Notes under the pieces: generated by a model | Told to the model about the DNA's origin: nothing | The model's database searches: none | What the model saw: only the letters and a program-made list of their open reading frames with translations | Made by a program: the position numbers and the translations under genes | DNA from: a bacterium | Lineage (GTDB): Bacteria; UBP6; UBA1177 | Assembly: GCA_017645765.1 (NCBI GenBank) | Contig: JAGCNV010000080.1 | Span: 1-54,270, forward strand | DNA: 54,270 nucleotides | Reading direction: 5' to 3' | In this document: one piece after another, positions 34,135 to 41,923 of the stretch | Layout: every line of letters begins with the position of its first letter | Numbering within the stretch: the stretch's first letter is position 1

Positions 34135-35441
34135 TAAATTTTCTCGCCGCGCATTGTGTTTTCAAGGATTTCGACAACTTTGACAGGTATGATTTTCCCT
34201 TTGTCGGAAGAAGTGGAACCGGAAATATGGACAATCAGGTTGTGCTCGCTTCTACCCATGAAAGTGTCGCCTTTCGGACTTACCGATTCGACTAAAACAT
34301 TGACAGTTCTGCCTAAATACCTGCCGCGGACATCTTTCAATCTTCTCTTTTCAAGGTCAAGAAGCTCGTTGAGACGGGCGAATTTTTCCTCTTCTGGCAC
34401 ATCATCAGCCATTTTTTCGGCTTTCGTGAAAGGTCTCGGCGAGTAATTGAAAGCAAAAATCGAATCGTAGCCGACTAAATCGACAAGCTTCATCGTGTCT
34501 TCGAATTCTTCGCGTGTTTCACCTGGGAAACCGACGATAAAATCACTGCTTAAAGCAATATCCGGACAGTATTTCCGCGCAAGTTCCATCTTTTCGATGT
34601 AGTTTTCAACTGTGTAGCGCCTGTTCATCAGCTTCAAAATACGGTTGTTGCCTGACTGAGCCGGAAGATGCAGATACGGCATAAGATTGGGTATCTCGCC
34701 GAATGCTCTTGCAAGTTCTTCGCCGAAATCTTTCGGATGACTCGTTATGAAACGGATTCTTTTCAATGCAGTTTTTTCAGAAATTTCGTGCAGTAAAGCG
34801 GCAAAAGTCTTGCCTGTTTCGGGATCTTTGTAACTGTTGACATTCTGACCGAGCAGAGTGACTTCCTGGATGCCTGAATCGACAAGTCTTTGGATCTCTT
34901 CAAGAATCACAGCACTTTTTCTGCTAACCTCACGACCTCTTACAAACGGAACGATGCAGTAGCTGCAAAAGTTGTTACAGCCGTGCATGACGGTTACATA
35001 CGAAGAGTACGGACTGAAAAAACTCCCTTTCGACCTTGCTGGAAAAATCTCCTCACGCTCAAGCGAATCAGCCTTGTTTGAAACAAACGGAAAAACGCCT
35101 TTCTCGGCAACATCCGGAATCATGTCTTCGGCACCTGGACCGAAAACTCCGTCGACATACGGAATTTTTTCTATTATTTCGCCGCCTAACTGCTGGGCGA
35201 CGCAGCCCATTATAAAAATTCTCGTTCCTTTCGATTTTTTGAGCGGCAGATAACGCCCTGCACAGCTGTAAAGTTTAAGAAGCGGTTTTTCGCGGACGCT
35301 GCAGCTGTTGATGATGATAAGCTCCGCCTCTTCAGCATTTTCGGTATACTCCCAACCTTTTTCGGCAAGCATGACAGCAACACGCTCACTGTCGTAAACA
35401 TTCATCTGACAACCGAAAGTATGAATAAAAAATTTCTTCAC
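34134..35441 (-). CDS. miaB: tRNA-2-methylthio-N6-dimethylallyladenosine synthase MiaB
   Basis: 435 residues. Radical-SAM methylthiotransferase acting on i6A37 of tRNA. The N-terminal UPF0004 domain has its three cluster Cys (FGCQMN, NSCSVRE, MGCVAQQ), the radical-SAM triad is in HGCNNFCSYCIVP, and a C-terminal TRAM domain is present. The start is GTG at 35441 behind GGAGG, which begins the family's KKFFIHTFGCQMN; in-frame ATG further upstream has no site. Stop overlaps the etfA start by one base. Confidence 0.95.
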   Translation of the reverse strand: MKKFFIHTFGCQMNVYDSERVAVMLAEKGWEYTENAEEAELIIINSCSVREKPLLKLYSCAGRYLPLKKSKGTRIFIMGCVAQQLGGEIIEKIPYVDGVFGPGAEDMIPDVAEKGVFPFVSNKADSLEREEIFPARSKGSFFSPYSSYVTVMHGCNNFCSYCIVPFVRGREVSRKSAVILEEIQRLVDSGIQEVTLLGQNVNSYKDPETGKTFAALLHEISEKTALKRIRFITSHPKDFGEELARAFGEIPNLMPYLHLPAQSGNNRILKLMNRRYTVENYIEKMELARKYCPDIALSSDFIVGFPGETREEFEDTMKLVDLVGYDSIFAFNYSPRPFTKAEKMADDVPEEEKFARLNELLDLEKRRLKDVRGRYLGRTVNVLVESVSPKGDTFMGRSEHNLIVHISGSTSSDKGKIIPVKVVEILENTMRGEKI

Positions 35442-35457
35442 GAATCCTCCAAAAAGC

Positions 35458-35487
35458 AAAAAAAAACGGGGGAAAACCCCCGTTTTA
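35458..35487 (-). terminator. Terminator after the kelch-like lipoprotein gene
   Basis: AAAACGGGGG and CCCCCGTTTT form a 9-10 bp stem with a four-base loop. On the minus strand a run of nine Ts follows. It closes the 37630-35507 unit before miaB. Confidence 0.9.
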
Positions 35488-35506
35488 AATCAAATCGGAC
35501 AAGCGG

Positions 35507-37219
35507 CTACTGAACCGCGTAGCTGCCTACCTGATAAACATACATTCCGCCAAGCATGAAAACCTGACCGAGAGCATCAACAGCAACAGGACCGTCCAAT
35601 ATCTCTCCATCACTGTGAGGATCAATGTTTCCTTCCATCAAACTGTCTTTTACAGAAGATGAGAAAACTTCTATACCAAGGTCAGAATCTTTAACCCTCT
35701 TTACCTGAAGAACAAAAACGACCTGCTTCTCGGTATTTTGCTGAATTCTATCGACTTCTTTTACGCCACAGTTGACCGCAACATATTTGATAACATTCTT
35801 TTCTTCCGAACCAAGAAGACCTGCAGACGGTCTTGCACACTCGTTAGCTGTTCCGTTTTTATCGTAAACAAAAGCATTTTTACCATTTTCGCTGAAAACA
35901 AAAAGATTAGGACTTGAAACCCAAGTAAAATTACCTTCTTCGCCGTCGCGAAGATATCCGCCTACAACTGCAATAATAGTCTCGTCTTCTTCTTTATCAT
36001 CCATAAGAACACTGACTGCCGCCGGTGAAATAAGACCCTTCGTCTTCAATTCGGCATCATCCTCACCGTTTCTGTCTGTAATTGCAACCGAAACAGACCC
36101 GTTTTCTGTTACGAGTTCGGCAAAATTTTCACCGAGAACCGGAGTCTCTTTTCCTTCTTTTGCATTAGTCGATCCGCCAATTACCAAAATTCTCGGAATA
36201 ACTTTTCCATCCTCATTGACTGTTGAAACATCTGCAATCGCATGATTGCAACGACCTTGCTGCAAAGTCGCAAACTGCACAGGAGCCGCGTTACCAGACT
36301 TATCAAATTTGTAAACAATGTTTGAAGCACCGGAATCCGTGCAACCACCAACTATATAGACATCACCGTCAATCGTGATTGCTTTTGCCTTAGTCATAGC
36401 CGTAACAGGAAAAGGATTACCATATTTTCCACTTTCAGGATCATAAATCCAAATTGAGTCGTTCAAAACCTCATTATCGTCTTCATCGACTGTCGTACCG
36501 AGACCTACAACAACTTTTCCAGTTTCGCTTCCGTCGTCAAGAAGAGCTGCAATGTGGTCATAAAGTTCTTTGGGAAGATCTTTTACATCATTTCTGGAAA
36601 GAGACTGCATATCAAAAACAGCTGATTTTTTAAAAACCTTGTCTTCTTGTAAATCATACCCGCCGGCCATATAGATTCTTCCGTCTTTGAGAGCTACGGC
36701 CGCAGCGCCTTTCGAACCTGCTTCCGAAACATACGATTCAAGCGACTTGTCATCGTAATTCTCCCTGTCGGAAACGACTCTTGCAAAATCACCGACCGGT
36801 GCAAGGAAAATGCTGACTTCATAATTATTTTTGTCATCATAAAGAATACCGTCGATACCGCCGGTAAGTTTCAACTTTTCGTTTGCATTCGTAACTTCGG
36901 CAAAGAAACGGTAGTAAGCACCTTTTTTGAGAGATCTGATGAACTCTTTTTTACCGCCTTTGTCATCGGTAACTTTTATGAGTGTACGATCTGCATATAC
37001 ATATTCATCGGCAACAGCGGATTTGGAATAAATCGAAAGCATAACCTGATCGGTTTCAACTATGCAGAAAGTATGTTCGCCATCCTCATCACCACAGTCA
37101 TCCAACAGATCGACCGGCAGCCTCAGTGTGATTTTGAAATCACCGGTATTGCCCGAATCGCAAGATATGAGCATAAAGGCTAAAATGAAAGCCAAAGAAA
37201 GAAAAAACAATCTTTTCAT
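35507..37219 (-). CDS. Lipoprotein with kelch-like beta-propeller repeats
   Basis: 570 residues. Lipobox LISC with Cys20. Residues about 25-160 form a beta-rich domain of unknown type. Then five kelch-like blades can be seen, each with a hydrophobic strand and Gly-Gly: GRIYMAGGYD, GDVYIVGGCT, RILVIGGST, IIAVVGGYLR and VFMLGGMYVY. It is probably an outer-surface or periplasmic protein-binding propeller. The start at 37219 follows GGAGG. A small membrane protein lies 27 bases upstream and is likely co-transcribed. Confidence 0.8.
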   Translation of the reverse strand: MKRLFFLSLAFILAFMLISCDSGNTGDFKITLRLPVDLLDDCGDEDGEHTFCIVETDQVMLSIYSKSAVADEYVYADRTLIKVTDDKGGKKEFIRSLKKGAYYRFFAEVTNANEKLKLTGGIDGILYDDKNNYEVSIFLAPVGDFARVVSDRENYDDKSLESYVSEAGSKGAAAVALKDGRIYMAGGYDLQEDKVFKKSAVFDMQSLSRNDVKDLPKELYDHIAALLDDGSETGKVVVGLGTTVDEDDNEVLNDSIWIYDPESGKYGNPFPVTAMTKAKAITIDGDVYIVGGCTDSGASNIVYKFDKSGNAAPVQFATLQQGRCNHAIADVSTVNEDGKVIPRILVIGGSTNAKEGKETPVLGENFAELVTENGSVSVAITDRNGEDDAELKTKGLISPAAVSVLMDDKEEDETIIAVVGGYLRDGEEGNFTWVSSPNLFVFSENGKNAFVYDKNGTANECARPSAGLLGSEEKNVIKYVAVNCGVKEVDRIQQNTEKQVVFVLQVKRVKDSDLGIEVFSSSVKDSLMEGNIDPHSDGEILDGPVAVDALGQVFMLGGMYVYQVGSYAVQ

Positions 37220-37246
37220 AAAATCCTCCAAAATCCGTCCGATTTA

Positions 37247-37630
37247 TTACTTTTTTGCATTATCCCATTCAATAGTTTTGCCGTTAGGCTCAGAGGTTCT
37301 TGTTCCGTAGTAAATGCCTACTGCGGCACCTGCGATAACAACGACCGCTATCGTAGCAATGAACCATGTCTGTTTGTAAATAGGAGTAGACTGTGTCTCA
37401 GCCATAGACTCTTCTTTGTCATCGTCAGCTTTGTCGTTGACATTGCCTTCAAAATAGAAGTTGTCGCCGACTTTGAGGTTAACACCTGACGGTTTTTCCT
37501 GTTCCTGAGCAGCCGGCTGAGCTTCCTGAACTTCCTGAGCTTCCATAGCATCTTCAGCCTCTTGAGAATAAGCCGGAACAACGAAACTTACGATCAAAAC
37601 CATAGCAAGCAATTTTGAAAAAAACTTCAT
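37247..37630 (-). CDS. Small exported protein with C-terminal membrane segment
   Basis: 127 residues. A cleavable-looking signal peptide (residues 1-22, ending PAYSQ) is followed by an Ala/Glu/Gln-rich stretch (about 24-50). Then come an acidic region and one C-terminal TM helix near 92-110 (WFIATIAVVVIAGAAVGIYYG) with a short Lys-ending tail. This layout, exported N-part and single C-terminal anchor, is seen in several Myxococcota-type envelope proteins, but no family is recognised. AGGG upstream is a weak ribosome site. Same direction as the kelch-like lipoprotein. Confidence 0.65.
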   Translation of the reverse strand: MKFFSKLLAMVLIVSFVVPAYSQEAEDAMEAQEVQEAQPAAQEQEKPSGVNLKVGDNFYFEGNVNDKADDDKEESMAETQSTPIYKQTWFIATIAVVVIAGAAVGIYYGTRTSEPNGKTIEWDNAKK

Positions 37631-37764
37631 GTCACTAACCCTATAAAAAATTGTCCAATTACACCTAAAACAATCAGCGGCGGTGTTTACCAAATTTTGC
37701 GCCGTCAGTCAAACTTTTTTTGCAATTAAAAAATTTGCACTTTAAAACATATTTATTCGAGCCG

Positions 37765-38130
37765 TTATTCATTTTCACAAACAAGAGTTTTCCTAATCTT
37801 TTCAAGCATTTTATTTTTATCATCCGCAACAGAGCGAAATTCTTTCTTCATATAAAGCGCGGCAAAATCGACATTGTTTCCGCCTGCGGAATTAGTTTTC
37901 ACTGAAAAAATTGAAGGAACTTTTCCGGCAATCTTTTCGTGCCGTGCGCGGACATCATCCTCCGAAAAATTTTCTCCCGGCAAAGTGTTGAAAGAAAAAA
38001 CTACCCCGTCGGACGACAAAACCAAAGTGTTGATTTTAAAAACCGCTCCCGAAGGAACAACTTCCGTGTGTATACTGAATTTCAGGCCTGCTGCCGATAT
38101 TTCTGAATCAAAACAAGGAAAATCTGACAT
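37765..38130 (-). CDS. Hypothetical protein coupled to rpoZ
   Basis: 121 residues, soluble, no signal sequence. The N-terminal half is beta-rich (FKINTLVLSSDGVVFSFNT) and the C-terminal 40 residues are helical and Lys-rich (KKEFRSVADDKNKMLEKIRK). Its ATG overlaps the rpoZ stop (TAATG), so it is translated by coupling. I do not recognise the family. The coupling suggests co-regulation with RNA polymerase omega, no more. Confidence 0.65.
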   Translation of the reverse strand: MSDFPCFDSEISAAGLKFSIHTEVVPSGAVFKINTLVLSSDGVVFSFNTLPGENFSEDDVRARHEKIAGKVPSIFSVKTNSAGGNNVDFAALYMKKEFRSVADDKNKMLEKIRKTLVCENE

Positions 38131-38396
38131 TAGTCTTCATCTTGACTGCGGATATATCTTGAAATTTTGCGGCGGCGGTGGAAATGTTTCTTCTGCTTGT
38201 TAGCCGCATAACCGAGCTCGATTTTGCCGGCACTGACTTCACGCAGAGCTATAATCGGCGGCTTGTTGCCTTTTGTGTTGGCGATAAGCGGCTCCGCTCC
38301 GTCAAGAAGCTGGCGCGTCCTTTTCGCCGCAAGGATTATGAGTTCCATTCTGTTCGGAATCTTCTCAAGACAATCTTCAACTGTTACTCTTGCCAT
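38130..38396 (-). CDS. rpoZ: RNA polymerase omega subunit
   Basis: 88 residues. Small subunit that helps fold the beta-prime subunit and, in proteobacteria, forms part of a ppGpp site. It has the family's MARVTVEDCLEKIPNRMELI start, AAKRTRQL and PIIALREVSAGKI. The C-terminus is Lys/Arg/His-rich. Start chosen after GGAG. It follows purM but has its own promoter. Confidence 0.93.
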   Translation of the reverse strand: MARVTVEDCLEKIPNRMELIILAAKRTRQLLDGAEPLIANTKGNKPPIIALREVSAGKIELGYAANKQKKHFHRRRKISRYIRSQDED

Positions 38397-38427
38397 AAAA
38401 ATCTCCATAAAACAAAAAAACCGCAAA

Positions 38428-38455
38428 AGTATAGTGATATTTTTCTGAAAATCAA
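38428..38455 (-). promoter_or_regulatory. Promoter for rpoZ
   Basis: Minus strand TTGATT (38455-38450), a 16-base spacer and TATACT (38433-38428), about 31 bases before the rpoZ ATG. Confidence 0.6.
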
Positions 38456-38468
38456 TTTTTCGGAATCT

Positions 38469-39500
38469 TTATGCGAAATAGCTCTTCGAAATTTCGACTC
38501 TCTCAGCCTTGTCGGTCCTGACGATTCTGCCGACGACATATCTGTCTGAGTTTTCAAGCAGCGCATCGACCTGCTCAGGCGGCACGATCAGCATGAAACC
38601 GGTTCCACAGTTGAAAGTGGTAAACATTTCGCGCTCGCTGAGATCGGCGCATTTTCTGAGCCATTTGAAAACGGGAAGCACTTTGAAATCGCCGTCGATG
38701 AGAGCACCGAGACCTTCCGGAATGACTCTAGGGATATTTTCGTAGAAGCCGCCGCCCGTGATGTGGACCATGCCGCGTATGTCGAACTTTTTAAGCAGTT
38801 CGAGAACTTCCTTGACATAGATTCTTGTCGGTTTCAGGAACTCTTCCGCGACCGTGCAGCCGAGCTCTTCGATCCTGTCATTCACTTTGAGCCCCATTTT
38901 TTCGAGAACTATCTTTCTGACGAGTGAATAGCCGTTCGAGTGGACACCCGTCGAAGGAATTCCGACAATAACGTCGCCTTCTTTTATTTTCGAACCGTCG
39001 ATTATCTTGCTTTTGTCAACTACACCGACATTGAAACCGGCGAGATCGTATTCTCCTTCAGCATAAAATCCCGGCATTTCGGCAGTTTCTCCGCCGACGA
39101 GCGCGCATCCGGCCTGACGGCAGCCTTCCGCGATACCTGTAACGACTTCCGCTCCGACTTCGCTTCTCAGTTTGCCTGTTGCGAAATAGTCAAGGAAAAA
39201 GAGCGGTTCCGCACCGCCGACAATGACATCGTTGACACACATCGCGACGAGGTCAATGCCGATCGTGTCGTGTTTGTCGGCAAGAAAAGCGAATTTGAGT
39301 TTCGTTCCGACACCGTCCGTTCCGCTGACTAAAACAGGTTCCTTTATTCCTTCGGGAATCGAAACAAGCGACGAAAATCCGCCGATTGCGGCAAGAACTT
39401 CGGGACGCATTGTTTTTTTGACGATAGGTTTGATCTTGTCGACCATCGCCGCACCTTCGGCAATATCGACACCGGCATTTTTGTAATTGATTTCGGACAT
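38469..39500 (-). CDS. purM: Phosphoribosylformylglycinamidine cyclo-ligase (AIR synthetase)
   Basis: 343 residues. ATP-dependent ring closure of FGAM to AIR, step five of purine synthesis. Recognised by the N-terminal YKNAGVDI, VSGTDGVGTKLKFA, the VCNDVIV-like CVNDVIVGGAEPLFFLDY, VGGETAEMPG and the late HITGGGFYENIPR. Full length for the family. Start after GGAG at 39500. It is divergent from udk; no other pur gene lies nearby. Confidence 0.96.
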   Translation of the reverse strand: MSEINYKNAGVDIAEGAAMVDKIKPIVKKTMRPEVLAAIGGFSSLVSIPEGIKEPVLVSGTDGVGTKLKFAFLADKHDTIGIDLVAMCVNDVIVGGAEPLFFLDYFATGKLRSEVGAEVVTGIAEGCRQAGCALVGGETAEMPGFYAEGEYDLAGFNVGVVDKSKIIDGSKIKEGDVIVGIPSTGVHSNGYSLVRKIVLEKMGLKVNDRIEELGCTVAEEFLKPTRIYVKEVLELLKKFDIRGMVHITGGGFYENIPRVIPEGLGALIDGDFKVLPVFKWLRKCADLSEREMFTTFNCGTGFMLIVPPEQVDALLENSDRYVVGRIVRTDKAERVEISKSYFA

Positions 39501-39549
39501 CTCTTTCTCCAATAAAAAATCCGCGAAAATATATTCACAGCGCTTTTTT

Positions 39550-39577
39550 TTGCAAATTTAACTTTGCCCCGTATATT
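39550..39577 (+). promoter_or_regulatory. Promoter for udk-nth
   Basis: TTGCAA (39550-39555), a 16-base spacer and TATATT (39572-39577), 28 bases before the udk ATG. Confidence 0.55.
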
Positions 39578-39605
39578 AAGTGCGTCATTTTTGAGGGAGG
39601 AGAAT

Positions 39606-40244
39606 ATGCCGCTTTTTATCGGGATCGCAGGCGGATCCGGTTCAGGAAAAACAACCGTCGCGAAGAACATCAAACAGGCTTTTTCAACGGATGAAAGAGT
39701 CGTAATCATCGAAATGGACAGCTATTACAATGATCTGTCGGGGAAAACTCTTGCCGAGCGCGAGAAAAACAATTACGACATTCCCGACGCGATCGACTTT
39801 CCGCTTCTTCGGCAGCAGCTGAACGATCTGAAGGCGAACAAGCCTATAAAAAAACCGATTTACGACTTCGTTACCCATTCCAGAAAGCAGGAAACCGAGC
39901 TTATCGAGCCTGCCGACATCGTTGTTCTCGAAGGAATCATGACGTTCCATGATGAAAAAGTGCGTGACATGCTTGACATAAAAATTTTTGTCGATACCGA
40001 TGCCGATATCCGCCTTATGCGCAGAATCAGACGCGACATGGAGCAGCGCGGACGTTCGTTTGAAGAGATCCGCGAGCGTTATTTCACGATGGTGCGCCCT
40101 GCTTACCGCGATTTCGTCAAGCCGACACAGAGATTCGCAGACCTCGTCATTCCAGAAGGCGGTCAGAACTCTGTTGCAATAGACATCATCGTTTCGAAAA
40201 TTTCCCACTGGCTTTCCGACAAGGAAAAATCGTCAAAAAAATGA
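39606..40244 (+). CDS. udk: Uridine kinase
   Basis: 212 residues. Phosphorylates uridine and cytidine in pyrimidine salvage. P-loop GGSGSGKTT near residues 8-16, MDSYYNDL (catalytic Asp), the NYDIPDAIDFPLL substrate loop, IVVLEGIM and the RRIRRDMEQRGRS lid. The start at 39606 follows GGGAGGAG. It overlaps nth by ATGA. Confidence 0.95.
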   Translation: MPLFIGIAGGSGSGKTTVAKNIKQAFSTDERVVIIEMDSYYNDLSGKTLAEREKNNYDIPDAIDFPLLRQQLNDLKANKPIKKPIYDFVTHSRKQETELIEPADIVVLEGIMTFHDEKVRDMLDIKIFVDTDADIRLMRRIRRDMEQRGRSFEEIRERYFTMVRPAYRDFVKPTQRFADLVIPEGGQNSVAIDIIVSKISHWLSDKEKSSKK

Positions 40245-40891
40245 GCAGAAATCAGAAAATTCAAATCGACAAGGCGTTTGCGGCACTTAGAAAATGGGTA
40301 AAAGAACTTGATTACGCGCCTGTCATTGATTTAATGGCGGCAGGACACGATTCACCGTGGAAACTTCTTGCTTCGACAATGCTTTCGGCACGCACCAAGG
40401 ACGCAGTAACGACAAAAGCCTCGAAATCGCTTTTCGCCAAAGCCGATACACCCGAAAAAACGACAAAACTTTCTGTTGAAGAACTTGCCGAACTAATTTA
40501 TCCCGTTGGATTTTACAAGACGAAAGCGGAAAACCTCAAAAAACTTGCTCATGACATTGTTGAGAGATTCGGAGGTGAGGTTCCAGAAACTCTGGAGGAA
40601 CTCACGACTCTTCCCGGAGTCGGCGTAAAGACGGCATCGCTCGTTCTAATCAAAGCTTTCGATAAATACGAAATCTGCGTTGACACGCACGTTCACCGCA
40701 TTTCGAACATGTGGGGGCTCGTCGAGACCAAAACACCGGAAGAAACAAGAGTCGAACTCAAAAAAACTTTACCGAAAAAATACTGGAAAGAAATCAATCA
40801 GGAACTTGTCACACTGGGCCAGACAGTCTGCCGCCCGACCAAGCACGAATGCGAAAAATGCCCAGTGAAAGGGCTGTGCCCGGTGGAATAA
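40241..40891 (+). CDS. nth: Endonuclease III (DNA glycosylase/AP lyase)
   Basis: 216 residues. Removes oxidised pyrimidines and nicks the abasic site. The helix-hairpin-helix LPGVGVKTASL carries the catalytic Lys, and VDTHVHRISN the catalytic Asp. A C-terminal iron-sulfur cluster motif C-x6-C-x2-C-x5-C (CRPTKHECEKCPVKGLC) is complete. Translation is probably coupled to udk (ATGA). Confidence 0.95.
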   Translation: MSRNQKIQIDKAFAALRKWVKELDYAPVIDLMAAGHDSPWKLLASTMLSARTKDAVTTKASKSLFAKADTPEKTTKLSVEELAELIYPVGFYKTKAENLKKLAHDIVERFGGEVPETLEELTTLPGVGVKTASLVLIKAFDKYEICVDTHVHRISNMWGLVETKTPEETRVELKKTLPKKYWKEINQELVTLGQTVCRPTKHECEKCPVKGLCPVE

Positions 40892-40898
40892 TTCTTTT

Positions 40899-40961
40899 GC
40901 CGCCGCCTGTCATTGTTACGGCGAAACGACGTGACGACGTTACGACAAGTTTTGCGGCGGC
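40899..40961. repeat. Inverted repeat between nth and the YbhN-like gene
   Basis: GCCGCCGC (40899-40906) pairs with GCGGCGGC (40954-40961). The right arm lies in the last codons of the YbhN-like gene. There is no T-run, so a terminator role for the convergent genes is only possible. Confidence 0.4.
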
Positions 40962-41917
40962 GCGTCGACACTAATGTTCTTCACCCAGATCCAGATGAAA
41001 CCGATGACTGTTGTCGGAACAATTTGAGCAGCGTGGAGAATCACTGCGACCGCCATCCTCTGTTCGTAGGGAACATTGAACGATTCAAGGGCAAAGACTA
41101 TCGCGCCCTGAAAAACGCCGAGTCCTGCCGGTGTCGGAGCGGCAAGCATTCCAAGATTCGCGGCGCAGAGCATGACAAGGCAGCCAACAAACGGGATCTT
41201 TACGCCGAAAGCGGCTGAAATAAGGAGGTAAACCGCAAGTTCAAACGCCCAGACGCACATGCTGAGCAAAAATGTGGCAACAATTTTCTGCCACGAATCA
41301 AGCGAAGCGGCTCCTTTTAAAAATTTTTCGGCGAAATCGAAAAGAGGCATCGAAAATTTCGGCGCTTTGAAGCGAATAAACCGCACGAATTCAAGCGGTT
41401 TCGACGAGAATGCCGCCGCCAGCGCAAACACAAACAGAATGGCAAAAAGAAGCGATGCAACAAGCGCCAGAATTTTCATGTTGTCCTGAAACGGATAGAA
41501 AAAAAGTGTTACCGAAAGAATCAAAGCGATAGTAAGTCCGTCAAAAACGCGCTCGACAAAAACCGAGGCAAAAGCCGACGGAATGCTTATTTTGAATATT
41601 TTTCCAGCAATCGCGGCGCGGACTATTTCGCCTATTCGGACTGGCAGAACATTGTTCACCGCATAACCCGCGACAATCACGGGGGCAAGCTCCGGAACCT
41701 TAAAATTTCCGATATGTCTGAGAAGCACTTTCCAGCGCAGAGCACGAACCGCAAACGAAGAAAGATAAACCAAAACACCGCATAAAATCAGGAGTTTGTT
41801 GCCTTCAGACAGATATTTTCTGAAAAGTTCGAAATCAAGTTTTCTGAAAAGAAGAAAAAAAAGAACTGCGACAATCAGAAAAGAAATTGCGATTTTTAGA
41901 TTTTTTTTGAGAGCCAT
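40940..41917 (-). CDS. YbhN/LPG-synthase-like integral membrane protein
   Basis: 325 residues with about eight TM helices. The VYLSSFAVRALRWKVLLRHIG, PVRIGEIVRA and FVERVFDGLTIALIL segments are signatures of the lysylphosphatidylglycerol-synthase TM domain family (UPF0104/AglD-like), which includes flippases and proteins of unknown role. The aminoacyl-transferase half of MprF is absent, so lipid lysinylation is unlikely. It starts after the amylase stop by 6 bases, so they share a transcript. Confidence 0.8.
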   Translation of the reverse strand: MALKKNLKIAISFLIVAVLFFLLFRKLDFELFRKYLSEGNKLLILCGVLVYLSSFAVRALRWKVLLRHIGNFKVPELAPVIVAGYAVNNVLPVRIGEIVRAAIAGKIFKISIPSAFASVFVERVFDGLTIALILSVTLFFYPFQDNMKILALVASLLFAILFVFALAAAFSSKPLEFVRFIRFKAPKFSMPLFDFAEKFLKGAASLDSWQKIVATFLLSMCVWAFELAVYLLISAAFGVKIPFVGCLVMLCAANLGMLAAPTPAGLGVFQGAIVFALESFNVPYEQRMAVAVILHAAQIVPTTVIGFIWIWVKNISVDAPPQNLS

Positions 41918-41923
41918 AACCGA

